Positions 27,101 through 35,594 of a DNA stretch of 64,000 nucleotides are shown in pieces; within the stretch, counting starts at the first letter, position 1, and each line of letters opens with the position of its first letter. The notes under the pieces are model-generated. The model did not search any database, was not told the origin of the DNA, and saw nothing but the letters and a program-made list of their open reading frames with translations. Both the position numbers and the translations under genes were made by a program. The DNA is from G965116155 sp965116155 (GTDB lineage: Bacteria; Bdellovibrionota; Bdellovibrionia; Bdellovibrionales; UBA1609), in assembly GCA_965116155.1 (NCBI GenBank), contig OZ220488.1:620001-684000 (forward strand), given 5' to 3'.

Positions 27101-29559
27101 ATACGTTTGTTGCGAAACAACCTACACTCGTACCGAGCAATCGATCGATCTGCACCATCGGATCCGTCAAACGAAAACTCCGCCACCCGCGACTTAGACC
27201 AAGATAACGGTGCATTTGTTATACGTACAGCAGGTGGAGTAACATCCACCTCCCAAGAGTAGCTTTTTTCAGCTGATATATTACCTACTAGGTCTTCTGC
27301 TTTTACAAAAAGCTCTTGCACCCCACTGTGGTTTTGAGTGTGTATCAGAGGGCTGTCACATTCTGAAAAATTCACCTCATCACTAGTGCGGCAGTAGATT
27401 TTTTTAACTCCCGCGCCTCCTAGGTCATCTGCATTAAAAAACACCTTATACGCGCCGCCAGGAACAATATCGCGCCCTGAAGTACTAGGGCCACGAGACT
27501 TATTGCCAAACACAACTTGCGGCGGTGTGGCATCTACATAAAAAGCATGCTCTATGACAGAAGACTCATTACCCACACCATCTACTAGCTTTAACTTAAG
27601 CAACTGACGGCCCTCGCCGCCTTTAGGGTAAACAAACTGATCCTCACAAGGAACAAAGCCCTCTTCGGTAGAAAACTGACACAGCACCTGCTGCACACCC
27701 GACATATTGTCTGCCGTATACACTTGAAACACAGCGTTGGTGTCAGGGCCAATGTAAGGGGCAGGCTTTTTCAAAAACCTAGCCGTAGGGGGCGTCATGT
27801 CGATCATCCACCTTTGCGCAGATGGCATAGACCTATTACCCACGCGGTCTACTGCACGAACTTCAAAGGCATAGTACCCTTGGCTTAGGTTCTTGCTCAC
27901 AAATCCAGAGCTGCATTTTTTAAATGTGCTGCTGCGCTTTTTACGCTCGTCCTCTATCACGCGGCACTCGTAAAAAGCTACAGGGTGGGGGCCGTCTGCG
28001 CCTTCAAATTCAAATTTAGCCCACTTAGTTTTTTCTTGTTTTTTGGGACCTTGGGTAATGCGCACTGTGGGTAAAATATTATCTACTTCCCAAATGAATT
28101 TTTGAGACTCCCCTATGTTTTCTAATTTGTCTACAGCTTTAACCCAAAGCTCTTGCTCGCCGCTAGATAAATCTACAAGCTTTAACGGAGACTCACACTC
28201 TTTATAATTTTTGCTATCTCTAGAGCACAGGTAACCCTTTACACCGGCACCGACATCCTCAGCGCTAAAATATATGCGAGCCTCGGTTTCGCCTGTTAAG
28301 GCATCTACGCTGCGTGATAAATCGAAAGACAAAGACGGTCCGTACCCATCTACAAACCAATTGTGCGATATTGTACGCGATTCATTGCCTGCGCGATCGT
28401 AAGCTTTTACAAAAACCTCCTGCCGACCCAAAGGTAAAGACGTATACTCAAACACATTTTGGCAGGGAACAAAATCACCTGATTTACCCAAGCGGCACAT
28501 AATGCGCGTAACACCCGACAAGGCATCCTCGACCTTTACTCTAAATCTAGAGCTAGCACTTTTGCCTACATAGGGTAAGGGTTTTTCGTCCCAAGTTAAA
28601 ATTGGAGGCGACTGATCTACTGACCAGATATAATCGGCCTCAGAAAAGTTCTTAGCAAAGTCCCAAGCACGCACCCTGAGTGTATGCTTGCCCTCTGATA
28701 TATTGCGGATCAAGTGCAAGTCTTTATCGCAAGATACAAACGTAGTGTCATCCAAACTGCATTCGTATTTTTCTACACCAGTTACAGTATCAGATGCTTC
28801 AAAGGCAAAGGCTGCATGTTGCTCGCGCGATACGACTAAAGGCTTTTTTACAATAGAAATCACAGGGGCTGTGTAATCTACATGCCATTGGTAAGATGTT
28901 GCCTCAGATACATTGCCCGCTTTGTCTTGCAGGCGTACTTTTATGGTGCGCTTGCCTTCTGGCAAGTTAACCAGCTCTTCTAAGCCCTTGGAACAGTCTC
29001 TAAAAGACCCGTTGTCCAATACGCACTCAGCGGCCGCAACGCCAGACAAGTTGTCAAAAAACGACATTTTAATAGTGGCCTTGTCTTCCGATGTAACCCA
29101 ATTAGAGTTGTTTAAAAAACGCGCCTCAGGAGCAATATCATCATGCAAAATAGTGTCGTTTACACAGGCTTTTTTCTTTTCAAATGCGGATCTTTTTTTG
29201 CTAGTATTTTCTGCCAAAGACGAACAACCTTGGCCTCTGGCCGGTGTGCCAAACTGCACATAAACAAAGGATTCTGTGTTAAGGCCTTTTAAATCCCAAC
29301 GGCGGGTTTTTACATAAGGCTCCCAAATTCCTTCGTCACAATTAGGCGATGCGCTTATTAGCATACATTTAGACAGACCACCTTCTATCTCTAGCTCTAC
29401 ACTTTTGTCTCTTGTGTATTCATCACCTCCATTTATGATGACACTCTTTTTTCTAAAAGCTATGGAGTCAGAACCTTCTGTAAAAGAAGTATCACTGCAG
29501 CCAATAGAAAAAAGCCCCAAAGACAACAACAATAATACGTACCCTACTTGCTTGCACAT
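24166..29559 (-). CDS. giant lipoprotein with about 14 Ig-like modules and a VWA domain
   Basis: A 1797-residue surface or periplasmic lipoprotein (lipobox SIGC, Cys21). From about residue 130 to 1480 it consists of about 14 modules of about 95 residues, each with two cysteines, a DKAGNVS-type turn and an ending like VDxTPPxVxF, as in bacterial Ig-like repeat proteins. The modules fall into three alternating types (VRIT-, FKKKP- and FGNK-ending), giving a higher-order repeat of about 285 residues. Residues about 1505-1720 form a von Willebrand factor A domain with MIDAS motif DNSQSMS and SDEDD. A cysteine-containing beta tail ends the protein. It is probably an adhesin or a sensor at the cell surface. 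Confidence 0.85.
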   Translation of the reverse strand: MCKQVGYVLLLLSLGLFSIGCSDTSFTEGSDSIAFRKKSVIINGGDEYTRDKSVELEIEGGLSKCMLISASPNCDEGIWEPYVKTRRWDLKGLNTESFVYVQFGTPARGQGCSSLAENTSKKRSAFEKKKACVNDTILHDDIAPEARFLNNSNWVTSEDKATIKMSFFDNLSGVAAAECVLDNGSFRDCSKGLEELVNLPEGKRTIKVRLQDKAGNVSEATSYQWHVDYTAPVISIVKKPLVVSREQHAAFAFEASDTVTGVEKYECSLDDTTFVSCDKDLHLIRNISEGKHTLRVRAWDFAKNFSEADYIWSVDQSPPILTWDEKPLPYVGKSASSRFRVKVEDALSGVTRIMCRLGKSGDFVPCQNVFEYTSLPLGRQEVFVKAYDRAGNESRTISHNWFVDGYGPSLSFDLSRSVDALTGETEARIYFSAEDVGAGVKGYLCSRDSKNYKECESPLKLVDLSSGEQELWVKAVDKLENIGESQKFIWEVDNILPTVRITQGPKKQEKTKWAKFEFEGADGPHPVAFYECRVIEDERKKRSSTFKKCSSGFVSKNLSQGYYAFEVRAVDRVGNRSMPSAQRWMIDMTPPTARFLKKPAPYIGPDTNAVFQVYTADNMSGVQQVLCQFSTEEGFVPCEDQFVYPKGGEGRQLLKLKLVDGVGNESSVIEHAFYVDATPPQVVFGNKSRGPSTSGRDIVPGGAYKVFFNADDLGGAGVKKIYCRTSDEVNFSECDSPLIHTQNHSGVQELFVKAEDLVGNISAEKSYSWEVDVTPPAVRITNAPLSWSKSRVAEFSFDGSDGADRSIARYECRLFRNKRMESPFRDCVTGFVYRNLSEGDYRFEVKAFDVVGNESSVAVHEWNMDNTPPVAVFKKKPLAFVGVNDPTGYELAVNDAGSGVDEILCRFGEDANFVPCSKAFEYPSKVEGYHSLGIKVRDRAGNVSGLLSHSFSIDATPPVVTFDEKLNIRKIVAAGEHQVHFNVEDSLSGVHEIYCRAPGASSFKVCHFPFSGEEQTGGVKTLFVKAKDRVGNTSQAVSYTWEVDTIAPEVRITRTPKEFSRLPNAVLEFVSVGDAHDLKKYECRLISSTKQNARFATCESGLIYKQLAPGSYRFQVRAVDKVGNLSNVAEYQWTLDNTPPKLQFSAKPAKVIGAHQEAKFSVHVTDDVSGVDQLLCQLPAVSEFKACASDFVLSGTQEGTYSVKVKAKDIAGNESAAIAYSFVRDTTAPTVAFSSKNPNQIVAPGKHNIYFEAQDNLAGVEAIYCKLGHGSFEKCNSPYVFMQKVDGKQSFWVKAKDKVGNVSEEMEFSLKIDAVPPVVTLTKAPLKVTSQQRGYFEFRSNSSDVALYTCKLLMDGSVVREDQNCKSGMEYANLAQGKYKFEVVAQDHVGNVSEVIEHGWVVDTTAPLLSVEVPQEGTKGEFAVIKIETSDPGAGVEPSSLKCYVSGRLTSCQSGIDTKIFNDSDGELKFRVEVADKAGNVASIEKTWQVYRKVQEALTNVEVDANRKVDVLIVVDNSQSMSKEQRHLASRISDFLSIVKETDYHIGITTTDIRNRERGAQGKLMPIDRREGLWFLDASMPSNQAQLYLEKALKRVGTSGNNKEFGIGATIRLLQRKLTGTQRDDEHVKEFIRGDAHMAVLMISDEDDHGHKQDTGIDLLKMVDQHWPKKNFVWNSIIHLPGEKKCSTGGDDERGERYMELTKATNGIAGSICSADYTSILSDMGARVLRQMREVELDCVPADPKNTRQRLLTVRRRNASGVWQDLSSGYKLEGSSVYFDDFIDPGSYKFVYPCYAN

Positions 29560-29679
29560 AAGAATAAAAACCCTCTTTGGTTTGAAGTGTTAAGCCTATC
29601 TAAGGATTTTGATCGGAAAGCACGTGCAACTAACAACACGCCATTAAGTCCAGTACTATCTAAAACCCAACATAGGTAC

Positions 29680-29917
29680 AGCAAAACAACAGACTAGCCA
29701 AAACACCTGGAGTATGTAGCGCAGCCTGATGGCGCACCTTTGGTGCACAAGGCAAGCGGAATAACACAGGTGTTTTGGCGGTCTATGCAGCTATCTATGG
29801 CCCTGCCAATCGAGTGAAAGCGGCGCACCTGAGATGAGGCCTAAGTAGGCTAAGGAAAATAACCACGCCTGCAACCGGGTGTTCTTAATTAAGATAAATT
29901 GAGCGAACTCGATTGGC
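29680..29917. repeat. type B element B4, linker and type D element D3
   Basis: B4 (29692-29786) has arms AAAACACCTG/CAGGTGTTTTGGCGG. The linker CTATGCAGCTATCTATGGCC follows, then D3 (29805-29917) with inverted ends GCCAATCGAGT/ACTCGATTGGC and core CCACGCCTGCAACCGGGT. This is the clearest example of the B-linker-D composite. Confidence 0.85.
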
Positions 29918-29950
29918 CAAACTGTCGTTACGGCATCAAGGTGTTGAGTA

Positions 29951-29994
29951 AGCAAAACAACAGACTAGCCAAAACACCTGGAGTATGTAGCGCA
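29951..29994. repeat. exact 44 bp direct repeat of 29680-29723 (truncated B element B5)
   Basis: It repeats the left part of B4 and its upstream flank base for base, then breaks off after TATGTAGCGCA. The identical flank, including bases outside B4, shows a recent local duplication or recombination. It lies just before the oligopeptidase gene and may shape its promoter region. Confidence 0.85.
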
Positions 29995-30041
29995 AACACC
30001 ATGGGCCTATGCCTTGACTTAAGATAGGGCTGGTTGATAGA

Positions 30042-32333
30042 TTGCCGCTTGTGTTTGCTCTTGGTTTTGTATTTTTATTTTGTGCATTGGTGGTAGGCCC
30101 GGCACAAGGCAACCCCAGTAATCTTGAGGTATGTAAATCTATGCTCAAACCCCAAACCCCCAAAGCCGCGCGAAAGGCCTTTAGTTTAGAAAAACACGGT
30201 CACCAAAGGCAAGACCACTACTATTGGATGCGCGAACGCGACAGTGCTCAGGTACTAAAAGCCATTGAGGCAGAAAACACCTACTTTGAACAAGCTTTCA
30301 ACAAGACGACAAAAGCCCTGCAAGAGGAGCTTTTTTCAGAGTTAAAATCCCTAGAGGCCGAAAAAAGTTTTAGCACCCCACAAAAGGTAGGCAGTTATTG
30401 GTATTATGCACTGTCATTAAAACAGCAAGACTACCCCCAGTACTTTCGTATACCTCATAGTGAGGGCAGCACACCCCAAACTCCATTTTTATTGGATGAC
30501 AAAGGTGATAGCCTGCATCAAAAATTGGGCTCTTTGGTACTGGATGCTAATGCCCTTGCTAAGGAGAGTGAGTTTTTTGAACTAGGATCCCTTTCGCCAT
30601 CACCTTGTGGGCGTTATTTGGCCTATTCCGTTGATACCACAGGGCGCAGATTGTATCGTGTTTTTGTAAAAGACCTCATTCATAACACAGTTAAAGCCTT
30701 AGGCAGTGTCACAAACTCTAACGGCAGCTTGGTTTGGGGCGAAAATGTAGCGTCACACTTTCTTTATACCCTAACGCAAGACCCTAAAACCCTGCGCTCT
30801 AACACCTTACTGAGGGTGGATCCTTTAAAGGATGTGTCTGAGGTTTTGTATTTTGAAAAAAAAGAGCAATTCTCTTTAGGCATGGGCAAAGACAGCTCTC
30901 GCAAGTATATATTCTTACACTCTCATCAAAGCGAGAGCAGCGAGGTGCGGTTTTTAAACGCTAACGAGCCTTTAGCTGAGCTGAATTTATTTGCTCCTGC
31001 TAAACCTGGGGTGATTTATAATATTGCAAGTGCCGGTGCGCACAATGGGTTTTATGTTCTTACCAATGAAGATAGTGCTAACTTTAAAATTATGTTCGCG
31101 CCCAAAGAGACGGCTAAAGATCCTAAAAGCTGGCGCACCATAGTGCCCCATGATCCTAATGTGTATGTGTCATACCTTAATAGCACACGGGATTTTTTGC
31201 TTTTTAAAACCCGCACCAAGGGCATAGAGGACCTTACTGTTTTAGATATTAAAAATCCTGACAAAACCTTTGCTATACGGGACCGGCATGCTGATAACGC
31301 TGATAACAAAGGGGTTAGAAATAACCCCTCTCCTAATGCAGCTGTGCCGGCTCAATTTTACTCTGCTGGAGTTTTGGATTTTAATGCCAATATCATTAAG
31401 TACGGCACTAGCACGTTTAATGATGTGCCTGAGGTGTGGGAGACGCGGATTTTGGATGCGCTTTTTTCAAACCAAGCCTCCCCGCTAGATAAGCGCCTTG
31501 TTAATAAGTTGCAGCTGGGGCGTGACCACACGGCAAAAAATTATGTAACACGCCGTTTGCATGTAGAAGCACGTGATGGCACTAAAGTGCCGGTGAGCTT
31601 AATTTATAAACAGGGCACGGCTTTAAAAGACGCCCCCACCTTACTTTATGCCTATGGGTCTTATGGCATTAGCATTGATCCGGATTTTGATTTCTATAAT
31701 CTGCCGCTTTTAGATAGAGGTTTTGTGTATGCGATTGCCCATGTACGGGGGGGCAGTTTTTTGGGCAGACCCTGGTATGAAAATGGCAAAATGCTAAACA
31801 AAAAAAATACCTTTTATGATTTTATAGATGTGGCTCAGTATATAAAGGCCCACATCACCCAAGGGGGCGCGCTATTTGGAAGCGGTCGCAGTGCGGGGGG
31901 CTTACTTATGGGGGCTGTGGCTAATATGGCACCTGTGGGTTTGTTTAAGGCCCTTTATGCGGGGGTGCCTTTTGTAGATGCTCTTACTACTATGCTAGAC
32001 GACAGCATACCCTTAACCACCTTGGAGTACGAAGAGTGGGGAAATCCTAATGAGAAGGAGTTTTACGATTATATTTTGTCTTATTCTCCTTTAGACAACG
32101 TGCATGCACGGCGGTACCCAGATGTTTTTGCTGAAACGGGTTTTCATGACTCGCAGGTGCAATACTGGGAGCCTTTAAAGTGGGTGTCTAAATTGCGGCA
32201 TGTGGCTTTAGGGCCTAAGCGCTTTTTGCTGCATACAGAAATGCATGCAGGGCATGACGGAGGGTCTGGCCGCACCAATGCCCTTCGCACCCAAGCCCGC
32301 ATGCTTAGCTATTTTATAAATTTAGAGCGCTAG
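30042..32333 (+). CDS. exported prolyl oligopeptidase family protease (oligopeptidase B-like)
   Basis: An S9A serine peptidase of 763 residues with an N-terminal beta-propeller and a C-terminal alpha/beta-hydrolase domain. The catalytic triad is visible: Ser in GSGRSAGGLLMG (about 616), Asp in TGFHDSQVQYWEP (about 702) and His in MHAGHDGGSGR (about 737). The GGSFLGRPWYENGKM segment and YYWMRERDS near the N-terminus are typical of oligopeptidase B (PtrB), which cuts after Arg/Lys in short peptides. A hydrophobic leader (VFALGFVFLFCALVVGPAQG) suggests export, unlike cytoplasmic PtrB of enterobacteria. The start (TTG at 30042) is uncertain. The stop lies in the repeat end TTAGAGCGCTAG. Confidence 0.88.
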   Translation: MPLVFALGFVFLFCALVVGPAQGNPSNLEVCKSMLKPQTPKAARKAFSLEKHGHQRQDHYYWMRERDSAQVLKAIEAENTYFEQAFNKTTKALQEELFSELKSLEAEKSFSTPQKVGSYWYYALSLKQQDYPQYFRIPHSEGSTPQTPFLLDDKGDSLHQKLGSLVLDANALAKESEFFELGSLSPSPCGRYLAYSVDTTGRRLYRVFVKDLIHNTVKALGSVTNSNGSLVWGENVASHFLYTLTQDPKTLRSNTLLRVDPLKDVSEVLYFEKKEQFSLGMGKDSSRKYIFLHSHQSESSEVRFLNANEPLAELNLFAPAKPGVIYNIASAGAHNGFYVLTNEDSANFKIMFAPKETAKDPKSWRTIVPHDPNVYVSYLNSTRDFLLFKTRTKGIEDLTVLDIKNPDKTFAIRDRHADNADNKGVRNNPSPNAAVPAQFYSAGVLDFNANIIKYGTSTFNDVPEVWETRILDALFSNQASPLDKRLVNKLQLGRDHTAKNYVTRRLHVEARDGTKVPVSLIYKQGTALKDAPTLLYAYGSYGISIDPDFDFYNLPLLDRGFVYAIAHVRGGSFLGRPWYENGKMLNKKNTFYDFIDVAQYIKAHITQGGALFGSGRSAGGLLMGAVANMAPVGLFKALYAGVPFVDALTTMLDDSIPLTTLEYEEWGNPNEKEFYDYILSYSPLDNVHARRYPDVFAETGFHDSQVQYWEPLKWVSKLRHVALGPKRFLLHTEMHAGHDGGSGRTNALRTQARMLSYFINLER

Positions 32334-32367
32334 CTGCGTAAGCATTAGAGCGCTAGCGCTCTAATCG
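32323..32367. repeat. minimal palindromic repeat ends shared by two convergent stop codons
   Basis: Two TTAGAGCGCTAG ends meet here: one closes the oligopeptidase gene, and the second forms the 16 bp perfect palindrome AGAGCGCTAGCGCTCT, whose reverse strand gives the TAG of the convergent gene. The inner stems are missing, so this looks like a collapsed element. Confidence 0.75.
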
Positions 32368-33344
32368 TATATCTTCTTAATTCGCTTTAGGAGGGCAGCG
32401 TTTTCGTTTCTACCAGCTGCATGAATCGACACCCTATGGGCCACTTCTTGAAGCAGTGGCAGCGTAGCGTTTAACCCGTGGGTCGCAGGGGAGCTTTCTA
32501 TAATGGCTAAAGCAGCATAGGGTGTTTCGGCATCTAAAACTTCGCTCAACATCAAATGCACAAAACCCAAAGCCCGTAGTGCATAAGCTTTGTCGTACGG
32601 GAAGCCCCATAGGGGAATTTTTTTTGTATGGCATGCTGCAATTAACACCTCGCTCAAAAAACCCTGTAACCCACGAGTGGCAATATGCAACCTAGGCTTA
32701 AAGGCTCCACTAAAAGAATCCACCCTAGGCGCCATGCGTTTGCTGGCCTGAGAAGCCAGTTGGTAGATGATTGTTTCAAAAACTTTTGTAGCACTAGGGT
32801 GTAAAAACCACTCCCTCGCTTGATAGGGGTGCGCACTAAAAGGCGTTAGTTCTAAAAACAAATAACGCAGCGTTTCAATAGTGTAGTCCTTGCTGATCAT
32901 AAACTCTGCAAAGTCCATGACCAAAAAAGCCTCATCCACGTGTTTATGAGACACCTTGGTAATAAGATCCTCTACTAGAGTGTCGTGTGTGTCTTTTTCT
33001 TGCACATCAGGATGTGCCAATAATGCACTTAAAAAGCCAAAACGCTCAAAATGCACGGCTTCAAAGGCGTCCTCTTGCACAATGGCAGTGTTGAGGTCTT
33101 TTATTTGCCCGTCTTTAACCATAAGGGCTATGATACCGTCTGCTATGGCGCTAGGGAGAGCACCATTTTTTGCAATCAGATCTGATAAAATTGTTACACG
33201 CTGAGACCGGCTAGCGTTTTTAAATTGGTCTAGCACCAGAGCCCTTGAGCTGAGCTCAACAAAAATAGCTCCCGTCTGATCGGCCTTAACCAAAGACCCT
33301 GGCAGAGCTCCTACAAAAAACACCGCAACAAAAAAAAGTACCAT
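32361..33344 (-). CDS. secreted helical protein of unknown function
   Basis: A 327-residue protein with signal peptide MVLFFVAVFFVGALPGSLVKA. The ATG at 33344 follows AGGGGTGTAAGG; the open frame extends to 33437 with unlikely residues. The mature protein is helix-rich, with repeating helical pairs such as VTILSDLIAKNG, LVEDLITKVSHKH and ALAIIESSPATHG, suggesting an alpha-solenoid (HEAT-like) shape. No catalytic residues recognised. It may be related in design to the 14.7 kb and 58.4 kb secreted proteins. Its stop codon is taken from the repeat end shared with the convergent oligopeptidase gene. Confidence 0.65.
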   Translation of the reverse strand: MVLFFVAVFFVGALPGSLVKADQTGAIFVELSSRALVLDQFKNASRSQRVTILSDLIAKNGALPSAIADGIIALMVKDGQIKDLNTAIVQEDAFEAVHFERFGFLSALLAHPDVQEKDTHDTLVEDLITKVSHKHVDEAFLVMDFAEFMISKDYTIETLRYLFLELTPFSAHPYQAREWFLHPSATKVFETIIYQLASQASKRMAPRVDSFSGAFKPRLHIATRGLQGFLSEVLIAACHTKKIPLWGFPYDKAYALRALGFVHLMLSEVLDAETPYAALAIIESSPATHGLNATLPLLQEVAHRVSIHAAGRNENAALLKRIKKIYD

Positions 33345-33881
33345 CCTTACACCCCTGGTAATAAAAACAAACAAAAAATGTCCCAAAAATAGCACCTTTT
33401 GTGCTGTCAACAGCCTTATGTGCAATTGGTGTGCCAATACGACAGTCTGGTCGCCTTGGGTCTATCGAACACCCAAGGCTACAGGCGCATAGATCCCTTA
33501 TAGGCCGCAAAATAACCTTGAGGCTGCCGTTTGTCCTCTTGGCTAACGCCTCTTGCAGAGGCTGCCAAGGGACTGCACTTGAGCTCAAGGTTATTTTACT
33601 AGCGCTCTAATCTACAGTGAAAAAAATACTAATCAGAGGACTAACAAAATTCTCTAGGATTAGGCGCTCAAAACACTGATAGCTCCTTATAAAATTGGGT
33701 GCACCTAATGTCCAAAGCCCCTAAGAGGGGCAAAGGGGCCAAAAGGGCCTTTTTTGCAGGCTTTTGTGAGGCTTTTTTTGTGCTAAAATGCTGCACGTTG
33801 CTATCGTGGGGGCTTTTGTTGGCAGAGAGTTTGTGGACTATTATGGGTGCGGACTACGCAGCCTGTAGGAGTTGTTAGTTT
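33345..33881. repeat. intergenic region with type E hairpin, element A6 and GC-rich hairpins
   Basis: There is no gene here. An E hairpin with perfect arms GCCTTGGGT/ACCCAAGGC (about 33451-33477) and a linker lead into A6 (33498-33610), whose arms AAAATAACCTTGAG/CTCAAGGTTATTTT enclose GCCTCTTGCAGAGGC. Downstream, GCCCC/GGGGC (33717-33731) and an AAAGGGGCC/GGGCCTTTTTT structure (to about 33756) form a terminator- or leader-like region before the next gene. Confidence 0.7.
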
Positions 33882-33896
33882 ATGCGGCGTTTAGTA

Positions 33897-34040
33897 TTTA
33901 GCTGTCTAGTGCACAAAAATGCCTCAGGCAAGACCGGCAGGACCACTTGTCTACCTGATGGCCCGCGCCCAAGGGCGCTATCAGCTAGACTGCATCGGGC
34001 TGAGGGCATTGTTGTTGGCACTTTTATGCTTACGCTTAGT
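33897..34040. repeat. repeat fragment overlapping the start of the outer-membrane gene
   Basis: TTTAGCTGTCTAGTGCACAA at 33897 matches the reverse complement of 39229-39210, and the match continues through AAATGCCTCAGGCA. The fragment ends with CACTTTTATGCTTACGC, a motif that flanks other elements; the ATG in that motif is the likely start codon at 34026. Confidence 0.65.
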
Positions 34041-35594
34041 CGTTTGGCTTTTGCTTACTGCATGCTTTTTTTGTGCGGGCTGCTTGCTTGTGCTTGTAAT
34101 GCGCATGCCAAAAACTGGTGGCAAGAACATATAGACTGGACCAACACAAAAACTCCCGAAGGTTTTTACGACCACGGCGCTGTGGGGTTGAGGTTTTTTT
34201 CGCACTTTTTGCCGCCTAAGAGGTCTTATATTTCACAAAACATAGTGTACCTGGATGCCTTTTATGGGTGGGGCTACTGGGGTAAGGCGTGGTCGCTTAA
34301 GGGAGGAGCACGCGTGGTGGCTCCTTTTGCTCAAACTTTTAAGCGGACATCTTTAGATAAATTGGGCGACCTTAAAATGGACCGCCACTTTGTTTTGGAT
34401 GAACTGTTTTTAGAGTACGCATTTTCTCCCTCATGGTCTGTAGCCTTAGGAAGGCGGCTTAATGCGTGGTCTAAGTTAGACCGGCACTGGGCCTTGGGTT
34501 TGTGGGAGCCCTGGTTTAGGTGGAACCCCTTTAAGCCTCAACCTATGGGTTTGCCGGGAGTGTGGGTGCTCAGTAAGGGGCAAAACTTTGCACTGCAAGC
34601 CTATGCTAGCCCCATGCTTTTGCCTGAGCAAGGCGCGCAAATGAGCAACTACAATGGGCAAGTGCTAAGCTCTAATCCATGGGCTGACTCATATAACTAT
34701 CCCATAGATTACGGGCAAGGTTTAAGGCCTGTGCATTACCGTATAGAGCTGCCCCGTTGGTCGGCGCTGGTGTTTCCCAAAACCCTATACTACGCCATGA
34801 GGTTTAAGGCACAAAGCGAGCATGGCTTTTGGGGCAGTCTGTCTTATGCGTATAAACCACAAAACAAATGGGGCTTGGCTTACTTTACGCGCATTTTTGG
34901 CACAGCGCCTGAGGAGCCAGGCAGAGAGGACCAAGAGGAGCGCCCACCCGATACGGAACCAGACCCCAGGCCCAAGCCACTAAGGCCCGCTGTGCCCATT
35001 AGAGTGAAGCCCGTGGTGTTAGAGCACCGCCTCTCGACAGCAGAGCTAGGTTATAAGGGCGACTCATTGAACGTGTGGGGTTCTGCCTCTTGGGAGCATG
35101 CTATGGCCCCCAAGTTTAGCCACCCCGAGTGGAGCACAGAGCTTAGCCCAGAGGCTTATAAATTGCTCTGGGGTGCCTATGCCTCTTATGGTTTTAAGCA
35201 CCCTTTGGGCGATGCCTTAGACGTACGCCAGCACTTGGCCGTTTCATACTTGGGAAGCAAGCTCTACTCTACCCATGAGGCGGATTTAGCCAAGGGAATC
35301 AAGGGCTTTGGTCTGAATCCCTTTTTAAACACAGATACCTTGGGCGCAGAGTGGAGCGTGGAGTTTGTGCATAAAGACCAACGGGTTTTTAGGTACATGT
35401 TGGAGTATTACTACTCGTTAGGTGATACAGGGCAAATGCTAGGTGCAGAGCTAGGGCTTTGGTTGCGCCCACATTTGTACACTTCTTTTGGTGTGCGCAT
35501 TTTTGGTTTTGTTGAGGATGTTGCTTGGGCGGGGTTTTTATCTAAAAACCGCGGAAAAGACTTTGTGCACTTAGGGGTGAGCTATGTCTTTTAA
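34026..35594 (+). CDS. outer-membrane beta-barrel-like protein
   Basis: A 522-residue predicted barrel. The open frame begins at 33882, but its first 48 codons lie in repeat sequence, so I take the ATG at 34026, which opens a signal-like segment (LAFAYCMLFLCGLLACACNAHA). Strands with alternating aromatic residues follow (YLDAFYGWGYWGKAW, FLEYAFSPSWSVALGRRL, LWLRPHLYTSFGVRIFGF) and the chain ends FVHLGVSYVF, a typical BAM-recognised last strand. A proline/acid-rich loop (DTEPDPRPKPLRP) is probably surface-exposed. The next gene overlaps by 11 bases. Cargo or function unknown. The start codon sits in repeat-derived sequence. Confidence 0.7.
   Translation: MLTLSRLAFAYCMLFLCGLLACACNAHAKNWWQEHIDWTNTKTPEGFYDHGAVGLRFFSHFLPPKRSYISQNIVYLDAFYGWGYWGKAWSLKGGARVVAPFAQTFKRTSLDKLGDLKMDRHFVLDELFLEYAFSPSWSVALGRRLNAWSKLDRHWALGLWEPWFRWNPFKPQPMGLPGVWVLSKGQNFALQAYASPMLLPEQGAQMSNYNGQVLSSNPWADSYNYPIDYGQGLRPVHYRIELPRWSALVFPKTLYYAMRFKAQSEHGFWGSLSYAYKPQNKWGLAYFTRIFGTAPEEPGREDQEERPPDTEPDPRPKPLRPAVPIRVKPVVLEHRLSTAELGYKGDSLNVWGSASWEHAMAPKFSHPEWSTELSPEAYKLLWGAYASYGFKHPLGDALDVRQHLAVSYLGSKLYSTHEADLAKGIKGFGLNPFLNTDTLGAEWSVEFVHKDQRVFRYMLEYYYSLGDTGQMLGAELGLWLRPHLYTSFGVRIFGFVEDVAWAGFLSKNRGKDFVHLGVSYVF

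Noticed and set aside
33717..33756. Confident terminator ahead of the 34 kb barrel gene
   Set aside because: The hairpins and T-run face the plus strand, but no plus-strand gene precedes them closely. A leader or attenuator role is equally possible, so I only mention them in the region entry.
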